DNA of 64,000 nucleotides, taken from Siminovitchia sediminis. GTDB taxonomy: Bacteria > Bacillota > Bacilli > Bacillales > Bacillaceae_C. Below are positions 1 through 7,937 of this stretch, piece after piece. The notes under the pieces were generated by a model that had not been told where the DNA came from, searched no databases, and was given only the letters and a program-made list of their open reading frames with translations. Each line of letters opens with the position of its first letter. Position 1 is the first letter of the stretch. The position numbers and the translations under genes are program-made. The stretch spans positions 9,376 to 73,375 of the forward strand of contig NZ_JBHUEO010000009.1 in assembly GCF_042680885.1 (NCBI RefSeq), given 5' to 3'.

Positions 1-54
1 AAGTAAGCTTATATACTTATTATAGTTAATGGTTATTTGTTTGTAAAGCCATTT

Positions 55-83
55 TTGACAATGTATTCCATTCCCTTGATAAT
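55..83 (+). promoter_or_regulatory. Sigma-A promoter of pdp
   Basis: TTGACA at 55-60 and GATAAT at 78-83 are separated by exactly 17 bases, a near-consensus sigma-A promoter. It lies about 40 bases upstream of the pdp start codon, so transcription would begin near position 90. Confidence 0.8.
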
Positions 84-121
84 CACAGTAAACATCATTT
101 TCCAAAGGGAGTGTGAAAGAA

Positions 122-1414
122 ATGCGGATGGTGGATCTTATTGAAAAAAAGAGGGATGGTCTCGTTTTAACAGACGAAGAAATTCAATTTATTATTGATG
201 GATATATAAAGGATGAAATCCCGGACTATCAAATGTCCGCTTGGATGATGGCAGTATTTTTTAAAGGAATGACCGCGGATGAGACGGCGGCTCTCACGAT
301 GGCGATGGCTCAATCCGGTGATCAGGTAGACTTATCAAACATTAAAGGGATAAAAGTGGACAAACATTCTACAGGCGGGGTCGGAGACACTACTACATTA
401 ATATTAGCCCCTCTGGTTGCGGCGGCCGGGGTCCCTGTTGCGAAAATGTCAGGCAGGGGACTGGGGCATACAGGAGGGACCATTGACAAGCTGGAAGCAG
501 TTCCCGGATTTCATACAGAATGGCCCCAACAGGAATTTATTGAAATGGTAAATAAAAATAAGGTGGCTGTTGTCGGCCAATCAGGCAACTTTGCCCCGGC
601 TGATAAGAAAATGTATGGTTTGCGTGATGTAACAGCTACGGTTAATTCTATCCCATTGATTGCCAGTTCGATTATGAGCAAAAAAATTGCCGCCGGTGCA
701 GACGCTATTGTATTGGATGTGAAAGTAGGATCGGGAGCGTTTATGAAAGATATAAACAGTGCGCGTGAACTGGCCGGCGCCATGGTGGAAATTGGTGAGA
801 AAGTGGGAAGAAAAACAGCAGCCGTGATTTCCGATATGAGCCAGCCGCTTGGCTATGCGGTCGGAAACGCACTGGAAGTGAAGGAGGCGATCGACACGCT
901 GAAAGGGAAGGGCCCTGCTGATTTACATGAGCTTTGCTTGGTTCTCGGCTGCAAAATGGTCATGCTTGCGGGAAAAGCAGAGTCGGAGCAGGAAGCAAGG
1001 ACTCTCCTGGAGGAAGCCATTACCAGCGGAAAAGCTCTTGAAGTATTCAAGGTTTTTTTATCAGCGCAAGGCGGGGACGCATCGGTTGTCGATTATCCGG
1101 AAAAATTGCCGGATGCCGAGTTCAAAATAAATGTTTGTTCTCCGGCAGATGGGTTTGTGGAAAAAATAGCTGCAGATCAAATCGGTATGGCAGCAATGCT
1201 GCTTGGAGCAGGAAGAGCCACAAAAGATGCTGTGATTGACTTGGGAGTCGGTCTTGTTTTACATAAAAAGATAGGGGCCAAAGTGAAAAAAGGTGAGGTC
1301 ATCGCCACCATTCACAGTCAAACGGATCATATCGGGCTTTCTGAACAGAAAATTTTACAGGCGTACCAATTCTCAAGCACAAAACCCAACATCATTCCGC
1401 TGATTAAGGAGTGA
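122..1414 (+). CDS. pdp: Pyrimidine-nucleoside phosphorylase
   Basis: Cytosolic enzyme of nucleoside salvage that splits thymidine, uridine or deoxyuridine with phosphate into base and (deoxy)ribose 1-phosphate. About 430 residues, the usual length for Bacillus Pdp. The family signature SGRGLGHTGGT-DKLE is present near residue 110, preceded by the phosphate-binding KHSTGGVGDT stretch. I chose ATG 122 over the in-frame GTG 113: the ribosome site AAAGGGAG (104-111) is 10 bases from the ATG but abuts the GTG, and the protein then begins MRMVDLI as in relatives. It ends two bases past the first possible start of the nitroreductase frame, so the two genes are probably co-transcribed. Confidence 0.95.
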   Translation: MRMVDLIEKKRDGLVLTDEEIQFIIDGYIKDEIPDYQMSAWMMAVFFKGMTADETAALTMAMAQSGDQVDLSNIKGIKVDKHSTGGVGDTTTLILAPLVAAAGVPVAKMSGRGLGHTGGTIDKLEAVPGFHTEWPQQEFIEMVNKNKVAVVGQSGNFAPADKKMYGLRDVTATVNSIPLIASSIMSKKIAAGADAIVLDVKVGSGAFMKDINSARELAGAMVEIGEKVGRKTAAVISDMSQPLGYAVGNALEVKEAIDTLKGKGPADLHELCLVLGCKMVMLAGKAESEQEARTLLEEAITSGKALEVFKVFLSAQGGDASVVDYPEKLPDAEFKINVCSPADGFVEKIAADQIGMAAMLLGAGRATKDAVIDLGVGLVLHKKIGAKVKKGEVIATIHSQTDHIGLSEQKILQAYQFSSTKPNIIPLIKE

Positions 1415-1491
1415 ATCCCTTTCTAATGCTGTCCGTTCATGATATGATAATTGAAAGAAGTTCTCAATTACAGCTTGGAGGTAGGATAACA

Positions 1492-2046
1492 GTGCTTGCA
1501 ACAAACTCCATTGCGGAGATCATCCGCAACCGAACTACAGTGAAAACCGGCTTTATTGATAAAGAAGTGAGCCAGGAACTTGTGTTGTCCTTGCTGGAAG
1601 ATGCAGTGTGGGCACCTACACACAAAACTAGGGAACCATGGCGTTTTATTTTTGTAAGCGGCTACCGGAAAGAGGTGTTCATTGAAGCTGTACTTCAATG
1701 CCAGGAACCGGCCAAACATTCAGCGACGAGAAGAAAGCTGGGAGAGGTACCTGCCTTCCTAATAACAGTAATGAATGCCGATCCGCGCCAAAAAGTGTGG
1801 GAAGAGGATTTCGCCGCCACGAGCTGCCTGCTGCAAAACTTTCAGTTGCTCGCCTGGGAACAAGAACTGGGCGTCTGCTGGAAAACGCCACCATATATTT
1901 ATGAGCCTGCATTCCGAGAGTCGCTCGGAGTCCAGCCGGGGGAAAAAATTGTCGGTATAATCCACATTGGGTATTTTGATAAAGAAATTGTTGCAAAAAG
2001 AAAGCGGAACCGAACGAGTCCCGCTGCAAAAATGACTGCTTTTTAA
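1492..2046 (+). CDS. Nitroreductase family FMN oxidoreductase (YdjA-like)
   Basis: About 184 residues. It reads as a small single-domain nitroreductase: an N-terminal I-R-N-R-x-T-x-K segment, the WAPTHKTREPWRF motif that binds FMN phosphate, and a C-terminal GIIHIGY strand. Such enzymes reduce nitro or quinone compounds with NAD(P)H; the substrate cannot be told from sequence. The open frame extends back to 1411, overlapping pdp, but a good GGAGG (1477-1481) lies 10 bases before GTG 1492, and the residues upstream of it have no family character. Likely second gene of the pdp transcript, followed by a terminator. Confidence 0.85.
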   Translation: MLATNSIAEIIRNRTTVKTGFIDKEVSQELVLSLLEDAVWAPTHKTREPWRFIFVSGYRKEVFIEAVLQCQEPAKHSATRRKLGEVPAFLITVMNADPRQKVWEEDFAATSCLLQNFQLLAWEQELGVCWKTPPYIYEPAFRESLGVQPGEKIVGIIHIGYFDKEIVAKRKRNRTSPAAKMTAF

Positions 2047-2055
2047 ATTTGATCT

Positions 2056-2088
2056 ATGCCTTGCCCTGAAAGGGGGCAGGGTTTTTTA
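2056..2088 (+). terminator. Rho-independent terminator after nitroreductase gene
   Basis: An eight-base-pair GC-rich stem (CCTTGCCC with GGGCAGGG, including G-T pairs) is followed by TTTTTT, just after the stop codon at 2046. Confidence 0.75.
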
Positions 2089-2139
2089 AGTTGTTGAAGA
2101 AACTCTAATTACTTTCATCGCTATAAGGTGCTTGCTGAG

Positions 2140-2735
2140 GAAAAAAGTGTCCGCTAGGAAGAAATACTTTCTAATGTATCGTGGATACTGTACTAGGGAG
2201 AAATACTGTCCGACTTAAAGCATTTACTGTCCACAAGGGAAGAAATACTGATTACTGTCCCCTTCAAAGAAAATACGATCCAATGCAGTGAGATTACTGT
2301 CCGCATCGAAGAAATACGTTCCAATGTAGTGAGATTACTGTCCCCTTCAAAGAAAATACAATCCAATGCAGTGAGATTACTGTCCGCATCGAAGAAATAC
2401 GTTCCAATGTAGTGAGATTACTGTCCCCTTCAAAGAAAATACAATCCAATGCAGTGAGATTACTGTCCGCATCGAAGAAATACGATCCAATGCAGTGAGA
2501 TTACTGTCCCCTTCAAAGAAAATACAATCCAATGCAGTGAGATTACTGTCCGCATCGAAGAAATACGTTCCAATGCAGTGAGATTACTGTCCGTATCAAA
2601 GAAAATACGATCCAATGCAGTGTCATCTGTCTGCAGAATACTGTCCAATGTAGCGTGGATTCTGTCCACAGTAAAAAATACTGCCCAACGGAGCACAGGT
2701 ACTGTCCGCTCATATTGTTTACTGTCCACCGGCCA
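2140..2735. repeat. Tandem array of alternating 42/41-base units (83-base higher-order repeat)
   Basis: The core contains nine units, each beginning GATTACTGTCC, at 2250, 2292, 2333, 2375, 2416, 2458, 2499, 2541 and 2582. Spacing alternates 42, 41, 42, 41 and so on. Two unit types alternate: type A continues CCCTTCAAAGAAAATAC and type B continues GCATCGAAGAAATAC. Both end in a variant of CCAATGCAGTGA. The array is therefore four and a half copies of an 83-base dimer. Divergent monomers sharing AATACTGTCC-like cores flank it on both sides (about 2140-2249 and 2624-2735). Minus-strand open frames across it (2460-2741, 2543-2770) are by-products of the repeat. No gene is seen between 2047 and 2878. 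Confidence 0.9.
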
Positions 2736-2878
2736 GGGCAAATGCCAGCCGCTCTCCAGTTAGTATCCAAATGTACATTCCTCCATTCTACAGGGATTCT
2801 GTCAAACCTTTTTCATTGACTCAGCCATTTCTTTTTTATATAGTTGAGGGGGTTAATTATTGATAGGGGGAACTAATT

Positions 2879-3328
2879 TTGAGTAATCACCAGCTGTTGT
2901 TTGATCGATTCATGATGATCATTCTGCACGGAAGGAAAGGCATGGCAACTCTGGTACCTGACCAGCTGTTGGAGGAATTATCACTTGAGCAGTTTCAGCT
3001 GATTCGCCTCGTGTACAAGAACGGGCCCATCCGCGCATCAGAATTGGCAGATATGCTTTTTGTACATAGAAGCGCGATCACTGTCCGAGTCGACAAGCTT
3101 GTTAAAAAAGGGCTGCTGGAACGCCAAAGAGATGAGGAAGACCGCAGAAATGTATTTTTAAATGTATCCGAAAAAGGAAAGACCTACTACGAAACACTGG
3201 AAAAAAAGATTAACGAATTTGTAGGATCGATTATTCAAGATATTCCAAAAGAAGATATGGAAAATTTTTTAAATGTGTTTGAGACTATTGCTTCTTATAT
3301 TGAAAGGTTTGAAGGTGAACCGTCATGA
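2879..3328 (+). CDS. MarR family transcriptional regulator
   Basis: 149-residue winged-helix regulator. The MarR core is clear at about residues 58-100: RASELADMLFVHRSAITVRVDKL, then the wing with D-E-E-D-R-R-N. It likely represses the exporter gene that follows, which it overlaps by four bases (ATGA), an arrangement like ydgG-ydgH in B. subtilis. Start is TTG 2879, preceded by a strong GATAGGGGG ribosome site at 2862-2870. Ligand unknown; hydrophobic or antimicrobial compounds are typical for MarR regulators of MMPL pumps. Confidence 0.9.
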   Translation: MSNHQLLFDRFMMIILHGRKGMATLVPDQLLEELSLEQFQLIRLVYKNGPIRASELADMLFVHRSAITVRVDKLVKKGLLERQRDEEDRRNVFLNVSEKGKTYYETLEKKINEFVGSIIQDIPKEDMENFLNVFETIASYIERFEGEPS

Positions 3329-6300
3329 AGGCCATTTTACGTTTCCGCTGGGTGGTTTTAGCTTTATGGGTAATTGCTGCTGTGATCTTAGTCATGACTT
3401 CCCCTAATATGAATCAGCTCGTAAGGGAAAAAGGCCAGCTGGCCATTGCTGACGATTATCCTTCGTCAATTGCCTCAGAAATTATAACCGGGCATTCCTC
3501 GGATGACAAAGGGACGGAATCGTTCGTCGCTGTGTTTCATGATGATACACAGCTTTCGGAGGCACAGTTAAAGAATATTCAATCAACGCTGGACCATGTA
3601 GAGGAGGAAAAATTTGAGCTGGGGATTCACGGAATCACTACTCATTTTGACGACAAGGAACTGGAAAGCCAGCTTGTATCCGAGGATGGAAGTACAGTGA
3701 TTGTATTGCTTGACGTGGAAATGGAAGGACGGGAGTTGAGTGATTTCCGGGAACCGTTGGAGGCTGCCATCCAAACGAGTCAAGTGGACACTTACATGAC
3801 GGGCAACGCACTGATTAATGAAGATGTCATTATTAGTTCGGAAAAAGGCCTGAAGAAAACAGAAATCATCACAGTTATTTTCATTATGGTTGTTCTTCTG
3901 CTTGTTTTCCGCTCGGCTGTGGCACCGTTTGTACCGCTCGTAACTGTTGGAATGACATATCTTGTCAGTTCTACCGCTGTCGCCTTTTTGGTGGATTTAA
4001 TGGATTTTCCGGTATCCAATTTTACCCAAACTTTTATGGTTGCCGTTCTGTTCGGGGTCGGAACCGACTACTGTATTTTGCTTCTAAGCCGATATAAAGA
4101 GGAGCTGTCCGCGGGACAGGACATTCCATCTGCTATTGTAACGACATATAAAACAGCTGGAAAAACTGTCATTTACAGTGCAGTTGCAGTGATGATCGGT
4201 TTCGCATCCATCGGTTTTGCAACCTTTAAGCTGTATCAATCAGCTGTCGGTGTAGCGGTGGGCGTATTTGTTCTGATCATTGCATTGTTTACGCTTGTTC
4301 CGTTTTTTATGATGACTTTAAAGAAAGCACTCTTTTGGCCTGTAAAAAAAGATATTTCCCACAAGGAAAGCGGCTTATGGGGATGGATGGGGAACCTGGC
4401 CATTACGCGCCCTTTGATTGCGCTTGGTATCGTCGCCATTTTTACCGTTCCGCTCCTGGTCAGCTACGACGGCGAACTGTCGTTTAATTCCTTGGATGAG
4501 ATTGGTGAAGAGTACGATTCAGTAAAAGGATTCAATCTAGTTGCCGATCGATTTGGTCCCGGTGAAATTATGCCGATTCAAGTAGTTCTGGAAAACGACG
4601 ATTCTATGAAAACAAAAGAATATTTAACTCTGATCGAAACGATTGGAAATCAGATTGAAAAGCTTGATCACATAGATAAAGTCCGCAGTGTCATGAGACC
4701 CACGGGAGATAAAATTGAAGACATCTATGTTAAAAAGCAGGCTGATGAGCTCGGGAAAGGAATTGGTGAAGGGACAGAAGGCATTTCAAAAATTAAGGAT
4801 GGCCTGAATGAAGCAGCTTCCTCCATCCAAGGGTCCAAACCTGACCTGGAACAGGCGGCAGCCGGCATCGGAGATTTGCAGGCGGGGACAAAAGAGCTGC
4901 AGTCCGGTGTTGGACAGCTTCAGTCTGCGTTAAGGGAAATAGAGAAAGGAATCCGCCAAGGAAGTACAGGTGCCGGTGAATTAAAAATTGGGGCAGCCCG
5001 GGCAGGTGAACAGGCAGCAGAGCTTCAGTCAGGGGTTCAGGAACTCCTCAGCGGCTATGAAGAAGCACAAAAAGGCCTGAACCAGCTGATGGCTGAGTAT
5101 GAAAAAGTACCCGGCGGCCTCGAACAGGCCCAGCAGCAGCTTATGGGAATGGGCGAGCCGCTCAACAGCCTTATACAGAACCATCCTGAAATTGCGTCGG
5201 ATCCCAACTTGGCTGATATTCAGTCAAGGTTAGAGAATGCGACAAGACAAGTAGCCACAGCAGGCGGTACAATCTCTGCACTCAACGAAGAATTAAGTAA
5301 AGTCCGGTCAGGCTTGGCAGAAGCCAACGGACACCTTTTGGAAGTTATCAACGGATTGGGACAGTTTTCATCAGGCTTGAAGGAAATTGAAAACGGCTTG
5401 GCCCAATTGGAATCGGGCCTGGGGCAGGCAACCGATGGCCAGCACCAGGTAGTGGAAAAAATGCCTGAGATTGCCGCCGGGATGGGCGAAATGGCTAAAG
5501 GGCAGGAACAGCTTCAGTCCGGCTTCGGGGAAATGGGTAATCAGCTTGACCAGTTAAGTGAAGGCTTGTCGCAAAGCAGTGAAGGACTCGATAAAATCGA
5601 GAACGGATTTGGAGAGGCGAAGGACCACCTGGATCTTATCGCAGCGGATACAAACCTTCAGCAATCCGGCATCTACATTCCCGATCAATTGCTGAAAGAT
5701 CCTAATTTCCAGCGGGTGTACGATATTTACATGTCACCTGACGGAAAAGTTACTACCATGGATATCGTGCTGGATTCCAATCCCTACTCGAAGGAATCCA
5801 TGGATATGATTGAAAACATCGAAGATACGATTGCCAAGACAGTCAAAGATACGAAATTGGAACAGGCGAATATTGGTATCGGCGGTGTGACCAGCATGAA
5901 CCGGGACTTGGAGTCTATGTCTGACTCGGACTATACGAAGACGGTCACCTTTATGATGACCGGGATCGTACTGATCTTGATTATTCTGCTTCGGTCACTG
6001 ATCATGCCGATCTACATTATTGCATCGCTGCTGCTGACCTATTTTTCATCCATTGCCATTACTGAAGTTATTTTTGTAAACATCATGGGCTATCCGGGAA
6101 TCAACTGGGTGACTCCGTTCTTTGGATTCGTCATTTTAATAGCCCTTGGCGTGGATTACTCTATCTTTCTTATGGACAGATTTTCGGAATACAAGGAGCT
6201 GAACGTGAAAACAGGTATTCTGCTTGCCATGAAAAACATGGGGACCGTGATTATCAGTGCAGCCATTATTCTGGCAGGTACCTTTGCGGCGATGCTTCCG

Positions 6301-6456
6301 TCAGGAGTTCTTTCCATGCTCCAGATCGCCACATTAGTATTATCAGGATTACTGTTCTACGCATTGATCATTTTGCCGCTGTTTGTACCCGTGCTGGTGA
6401 ACTTGCTGGGGAAAGCAAACTGGTGGCCCTTTATTCAAAGGAAAAATGATGCATAG
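3325..6456 (+). CDS. MMPL/RND family exporter with long coiled-coil insert (YdgH-like)
   Basis: 1043-residue membrane protein. One N-terminal helix, an extracellular domain, five helices around residues 180-340, one near 365-385, a very long extracellular region, and about five more helices around residues 870-1035. Both membrane halves carry the GxDY motif of MMPL proteins (GVGTDYCILLLSRYKEE and ALGVDYSIFLMDRF), which relays protons. Residues about 480-775 are low complexity and heptad-like, with many LQSG, LEQAQ and glycine turns, as in YhgE/Pip-type surface proteins. Likely exports lipids or drugs. Co-transcribed with the MarR gene. Confidence 0.92.
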   Translation: MKAILRFRWVVLALWVIAAVILVMTSPNMNQLVREKGQLAIADDYPSSIASEIITGHSSDDKGTESFVAVFHDDTQLSEAQLKNIQSTLDHVEEEKFELGIHGITTHFDDKELESQLVSEDGSTVIVLLDVEMEGRELSDFREPLEAAIQTSQVDTYMTGNALINEDVIISSEKGLKKTEIITVIFIMVVLLLVFRSAVAPFVPLVTVGMTYLVSSTAVAFLVDLMDFPVSNFTQTFMVAVLFGVGTDYCILLLSRYKEELSAGQDIPSAIVTTYKTAGKTVIYSAVAVMIGFASIGFATFKLYQSAVGVAVGVFVLIIALFTLVPFFMMTLKKALFWPVKKDISHKESGLWGWMGNLAITRPLIALGIVAIFTVPLLVSYDGELSFNSLDEIGEEYDSVKGFNLVADRFGPGEIMPIQVVLENDDSMKTKEYLTLIETIGNQIEKLDHIDKVRSVMRPTGDKIEDIYVKKQADELGKGIGEGTEGISKIKDGLNEAASSIQGSKPDLEQAAAGIGDLQAGTKELQSGVGQLQSALREIEKGIRQGSTGAGELKIGAARAGEQAAELQSGVQELLSGYEEAQKGLNQLMAEYEKVPGGLEQAQQQLMGMGEPLNSLIQNHPEIASDPNLADIQSRLENATRQVATAGGTISALNEELSKVRSGLAEANGHLLEVINGLGQFSSGLKEIENGLAQLESGLGQATDGQHQVVEKMPEIAAGMGEMAKGQEQLQSGFGEMGNQLDQLSEGLSQSSEGLDKIENGFGEAKDHLDLIAADTNLQQSGIYIPDQLLKDPNFQRVYDIYMSPDGKVTTMDIVLDSNPYSKESMDMIENIEDTIAKTVKDTKLEQANIGIGGVTSMNRDLESMSDSDYTKTVTFMMTGIVLILIILLRSLIMPIYIIASLLLTYFSSIAITEVIFVNIMGYPGINWVTPFFGFVILIALGVDYSIFLMDRFSEYKELNVKTGILLAMKNMGTVIISAAIILAGTFAAMLPSGVLSMLQIATLVLSGLLFYALIILPLFVPVLVNLLGKANWWPFIQRKNDA

Positions 6457-6461
6457 AAAAA

Positions 6462-6531
6462 AGGGGCTGTCTAAAAAGCCCCTAAAATAAATCAGGAGGA
6501 GAAAATCGGATCGTTTTTCTCCTCCTGATTT
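6462..6531. terminator. Two hairpins downstream of the MMPL gene
   Basis: A first hairpin pairs AGGGGCT (6462-6468) with AGCCCCT (6477-6483). A second, long and nearly perfect one pairs 6489-6505 with 6514-6531 through a 17-base stem ending in a T-rich arm. They lie in the convergent gap between the exporter gene and the minus-strand SGNH hydrolase gene, and probably end transcription of the exporter. Confidence 0.6.
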
Positions 6532-6544
6532 TACATTTGTGGGC

Positions 6545-6573
6545 CGGGAGAGTGCGAATGCTCCCGTTTTTTT
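6545..6573. terminator. Terminator between convergent genes
   Basis: CGGGAG (6545-6550) pairs with CTCCCG (6561-6566) and is followed by seven T on the plus strand, just short of the stop codon of the minus-strand hydrolase gene. It reads as a plus-strand terminator and could shield both convergent genes. Confidence 0.6.
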
Positions 6574-7201
6574 ACAATCCTTCCAAAAAGCTTAATATTT
6601 TATAATAAAAATATTGGTGGCCGGCACTGTTCGGGTGCAGTCCATCCGGCATGTAGGTTGAACGAAACACGGGGTTTTTTGCATAAATCCCGCCTTCTGA
6701 ATACATATCTTTGCAAGGGATGCCATAAAAAGCCGTTACTTCCTTTATCGCTTCGGCATATTGCCTTAATGTTTCCCCTCGGCTGTTCCACTCTCCTTCT
6801 TCCTTCCTCCATCTCGGCAGCGGAGTAATAGCACTCAATTGTTTTGTCGGATATTTTTTTACTAAAGCCTGAAAAAACAGGTGAAGAGCACCGTAAAAAG
6901 AATCGTTGTGCCGATCCTGAAAGGTACCGAGGTATTTGCTGCCAAGGCGAAAATCATTTGTTCCGCCGAACACGGTCACATAATCGGTTTCAATGGGAGT
7001 TCGCTGGAGTCTTTCCAAGAAAGTTTCCTGGACGGTAAAGCCCGTTCTGGAAATACCGTAGTTAAGGACTTCGCAACCGGTTTCCTCCTGAATCCACTGA
7101 TGATATTTTTTTGTTTTTGGATGGTGTTTGCGATCTGTAATACTGTCACCAATAATCAGCCATTTTTTTCCGGCCAGGTGGGATCTATGCTTTTTAAACA
7201 T
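6572..7201 (-). CDS. SGNH/GDSL-type hydrolase
   Basis: 209 residues with the SGNH hydrolase blocks: nucleophile block GDSIT near residue 18, glycine block (GISRTG), asparagine block GTNDF, and the C-terminal D-G-L-H-P block supplying Asp and His. The family hydrolyses esters of lipids, acyl groups or acetylated sugars; no signal peptide is evident, so a cytosolic role is likely, and the substrate is unknown. It stands alone on the minus strand, converging with the exporter gene and diverging from the phosphatase pseudogene. Confidence 0.85.
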   Translation of the reverse strand: MFKKHRSHLAGKKWLIIGDSITDRKHHPKTKKYHQWIQEETGCEVLNYGISRTGFTVQETFLERLQRTPIETDYVTVFGGTNDFRLGSKYLGTFQDRHNDSFYGALHLFFQALVKKYPTKQLSAITPLPRWRKEEGEWNSRGETLRQYAEAIKEVTAFYGIPCKDMYSEGGIYAKNPVFRSTYMPDGLHPNSAGHQYFYYKILSFLEGL

Positions 7202-7250
7202 ACCGCACCCTCCATTCCATACCTGCTCTGTTATGCTATTATATCATTTG

Positions 7251-7840
7251 AGGAAGGGAGAGGCTGTATACGTGTCGGATTGATGAGGCATTTCAAGATA
7301 CGGGCCGAATAGCCCGGGTTTTGACTGTCATCAGAGCAGTTTGAAGAATGGGTGCGCCGCTATGAAGAAGCAGACGTTTACCAAATGGAGGAAGAGGAGG
7401 AGATTCCGTGGGAGTGCTGTTTTTCCAGTGATTTGCCGCGCGCTGTCTATACGGCTGAACAGAGGGCATCCTGTCCGATCGTTAAGCTGCCGCTGCTCCG
7501 GGAGGTCCCGCTGGTCCCTTTCATAAAAACGAGTTTAAAGGTTCCTTATCCAATTTGGAATATGGCAGGCCGCCTTGCCTGGCTCGGCTCATGTTCTTCG
7601 CAGCCGGAAACAAGAAAACAAACAATCGAACGCGCGAAGAAGGCCGTTGCATTCATTGAAAAAGAAGGAAAAAGCAGTTTGGTTGTTACCCATGGATTTT
7701 TTCTCTATGTCCTGGCAAAAGAATTGGAAAAGAAAGGGTACACGGGTCCCCGAAAAAGGCGATTCCGAAATGGAGAACTCTCTGTCTATGAAAAAGGCGG
7801 AACTTCAGAAAACAGAGAATCCCGCCAAGCTATGAGTTGA
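7251..7840 (+). pseudogene. Histidine phosphatase (phosphoglycerate mutase-like) pseudogene
   Basis: One continuous reading frame from 7268 encodes a PhoE-like histidine phosphatase. The N-terminal catalytic block GLMRHFK is at about 7277-7297, a SSDLPRA block is mid-protein, and a second catalytic histidine lies in VTHGFFLY near 7690. It is broken three times in the same frame: the codon at 7268, seven bases after AGGAAGGGAG, is ATA where ATG is expected, and stop codons TAG (7310) and TGA (7322) interrupt residues 15 and 19. All three are explained by single G-to-A or C-to-T changes. The remaining open part from 7352 lacks the catalytic RH motif. Sequencing error is possible but three separate hits make it unlikely. 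Confidence 0.8.
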
Positions 7841-7937
7841 CCGGGAGATTCTGCAGTACGAGCATGCGGGAGAGACGGCAAATTGACGGCTATTTGGAAC
7901 GGAACCGTTCCCTTAGTAATAAAAAAGAAAACGGGAA

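Noticed and set aside
2250..2620. CRISPR array
   Set aside because: Units follow each other without unique spacers; the parts between the most conserved words repeat too, and no cas genes are near.
2460..2770. Minus-strand open frames of 93 and 75 residues across the repeat array
   Set aside because: They owe their length to the repeat, lack ribosome sites, and consist of repeated IVFSL-like segments.
6462..6483. Remnant of an IS1182-type end (GGGGCTGTCTAAAAAG)
   Set aside because: The short motif resembles such ends, but it forms its own compact hairpin after a stop codon and no transposase or second end is seen; a terminator is simpler.
6844..7312. Plus-strand open frames antisense to the SGNH hydrolase gene
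   Set aside because: Shadow frames of a well-supported minus-strand gene; only the final stretch (from about 7268) is real coding, belonging to the phosphatase pseudogene.
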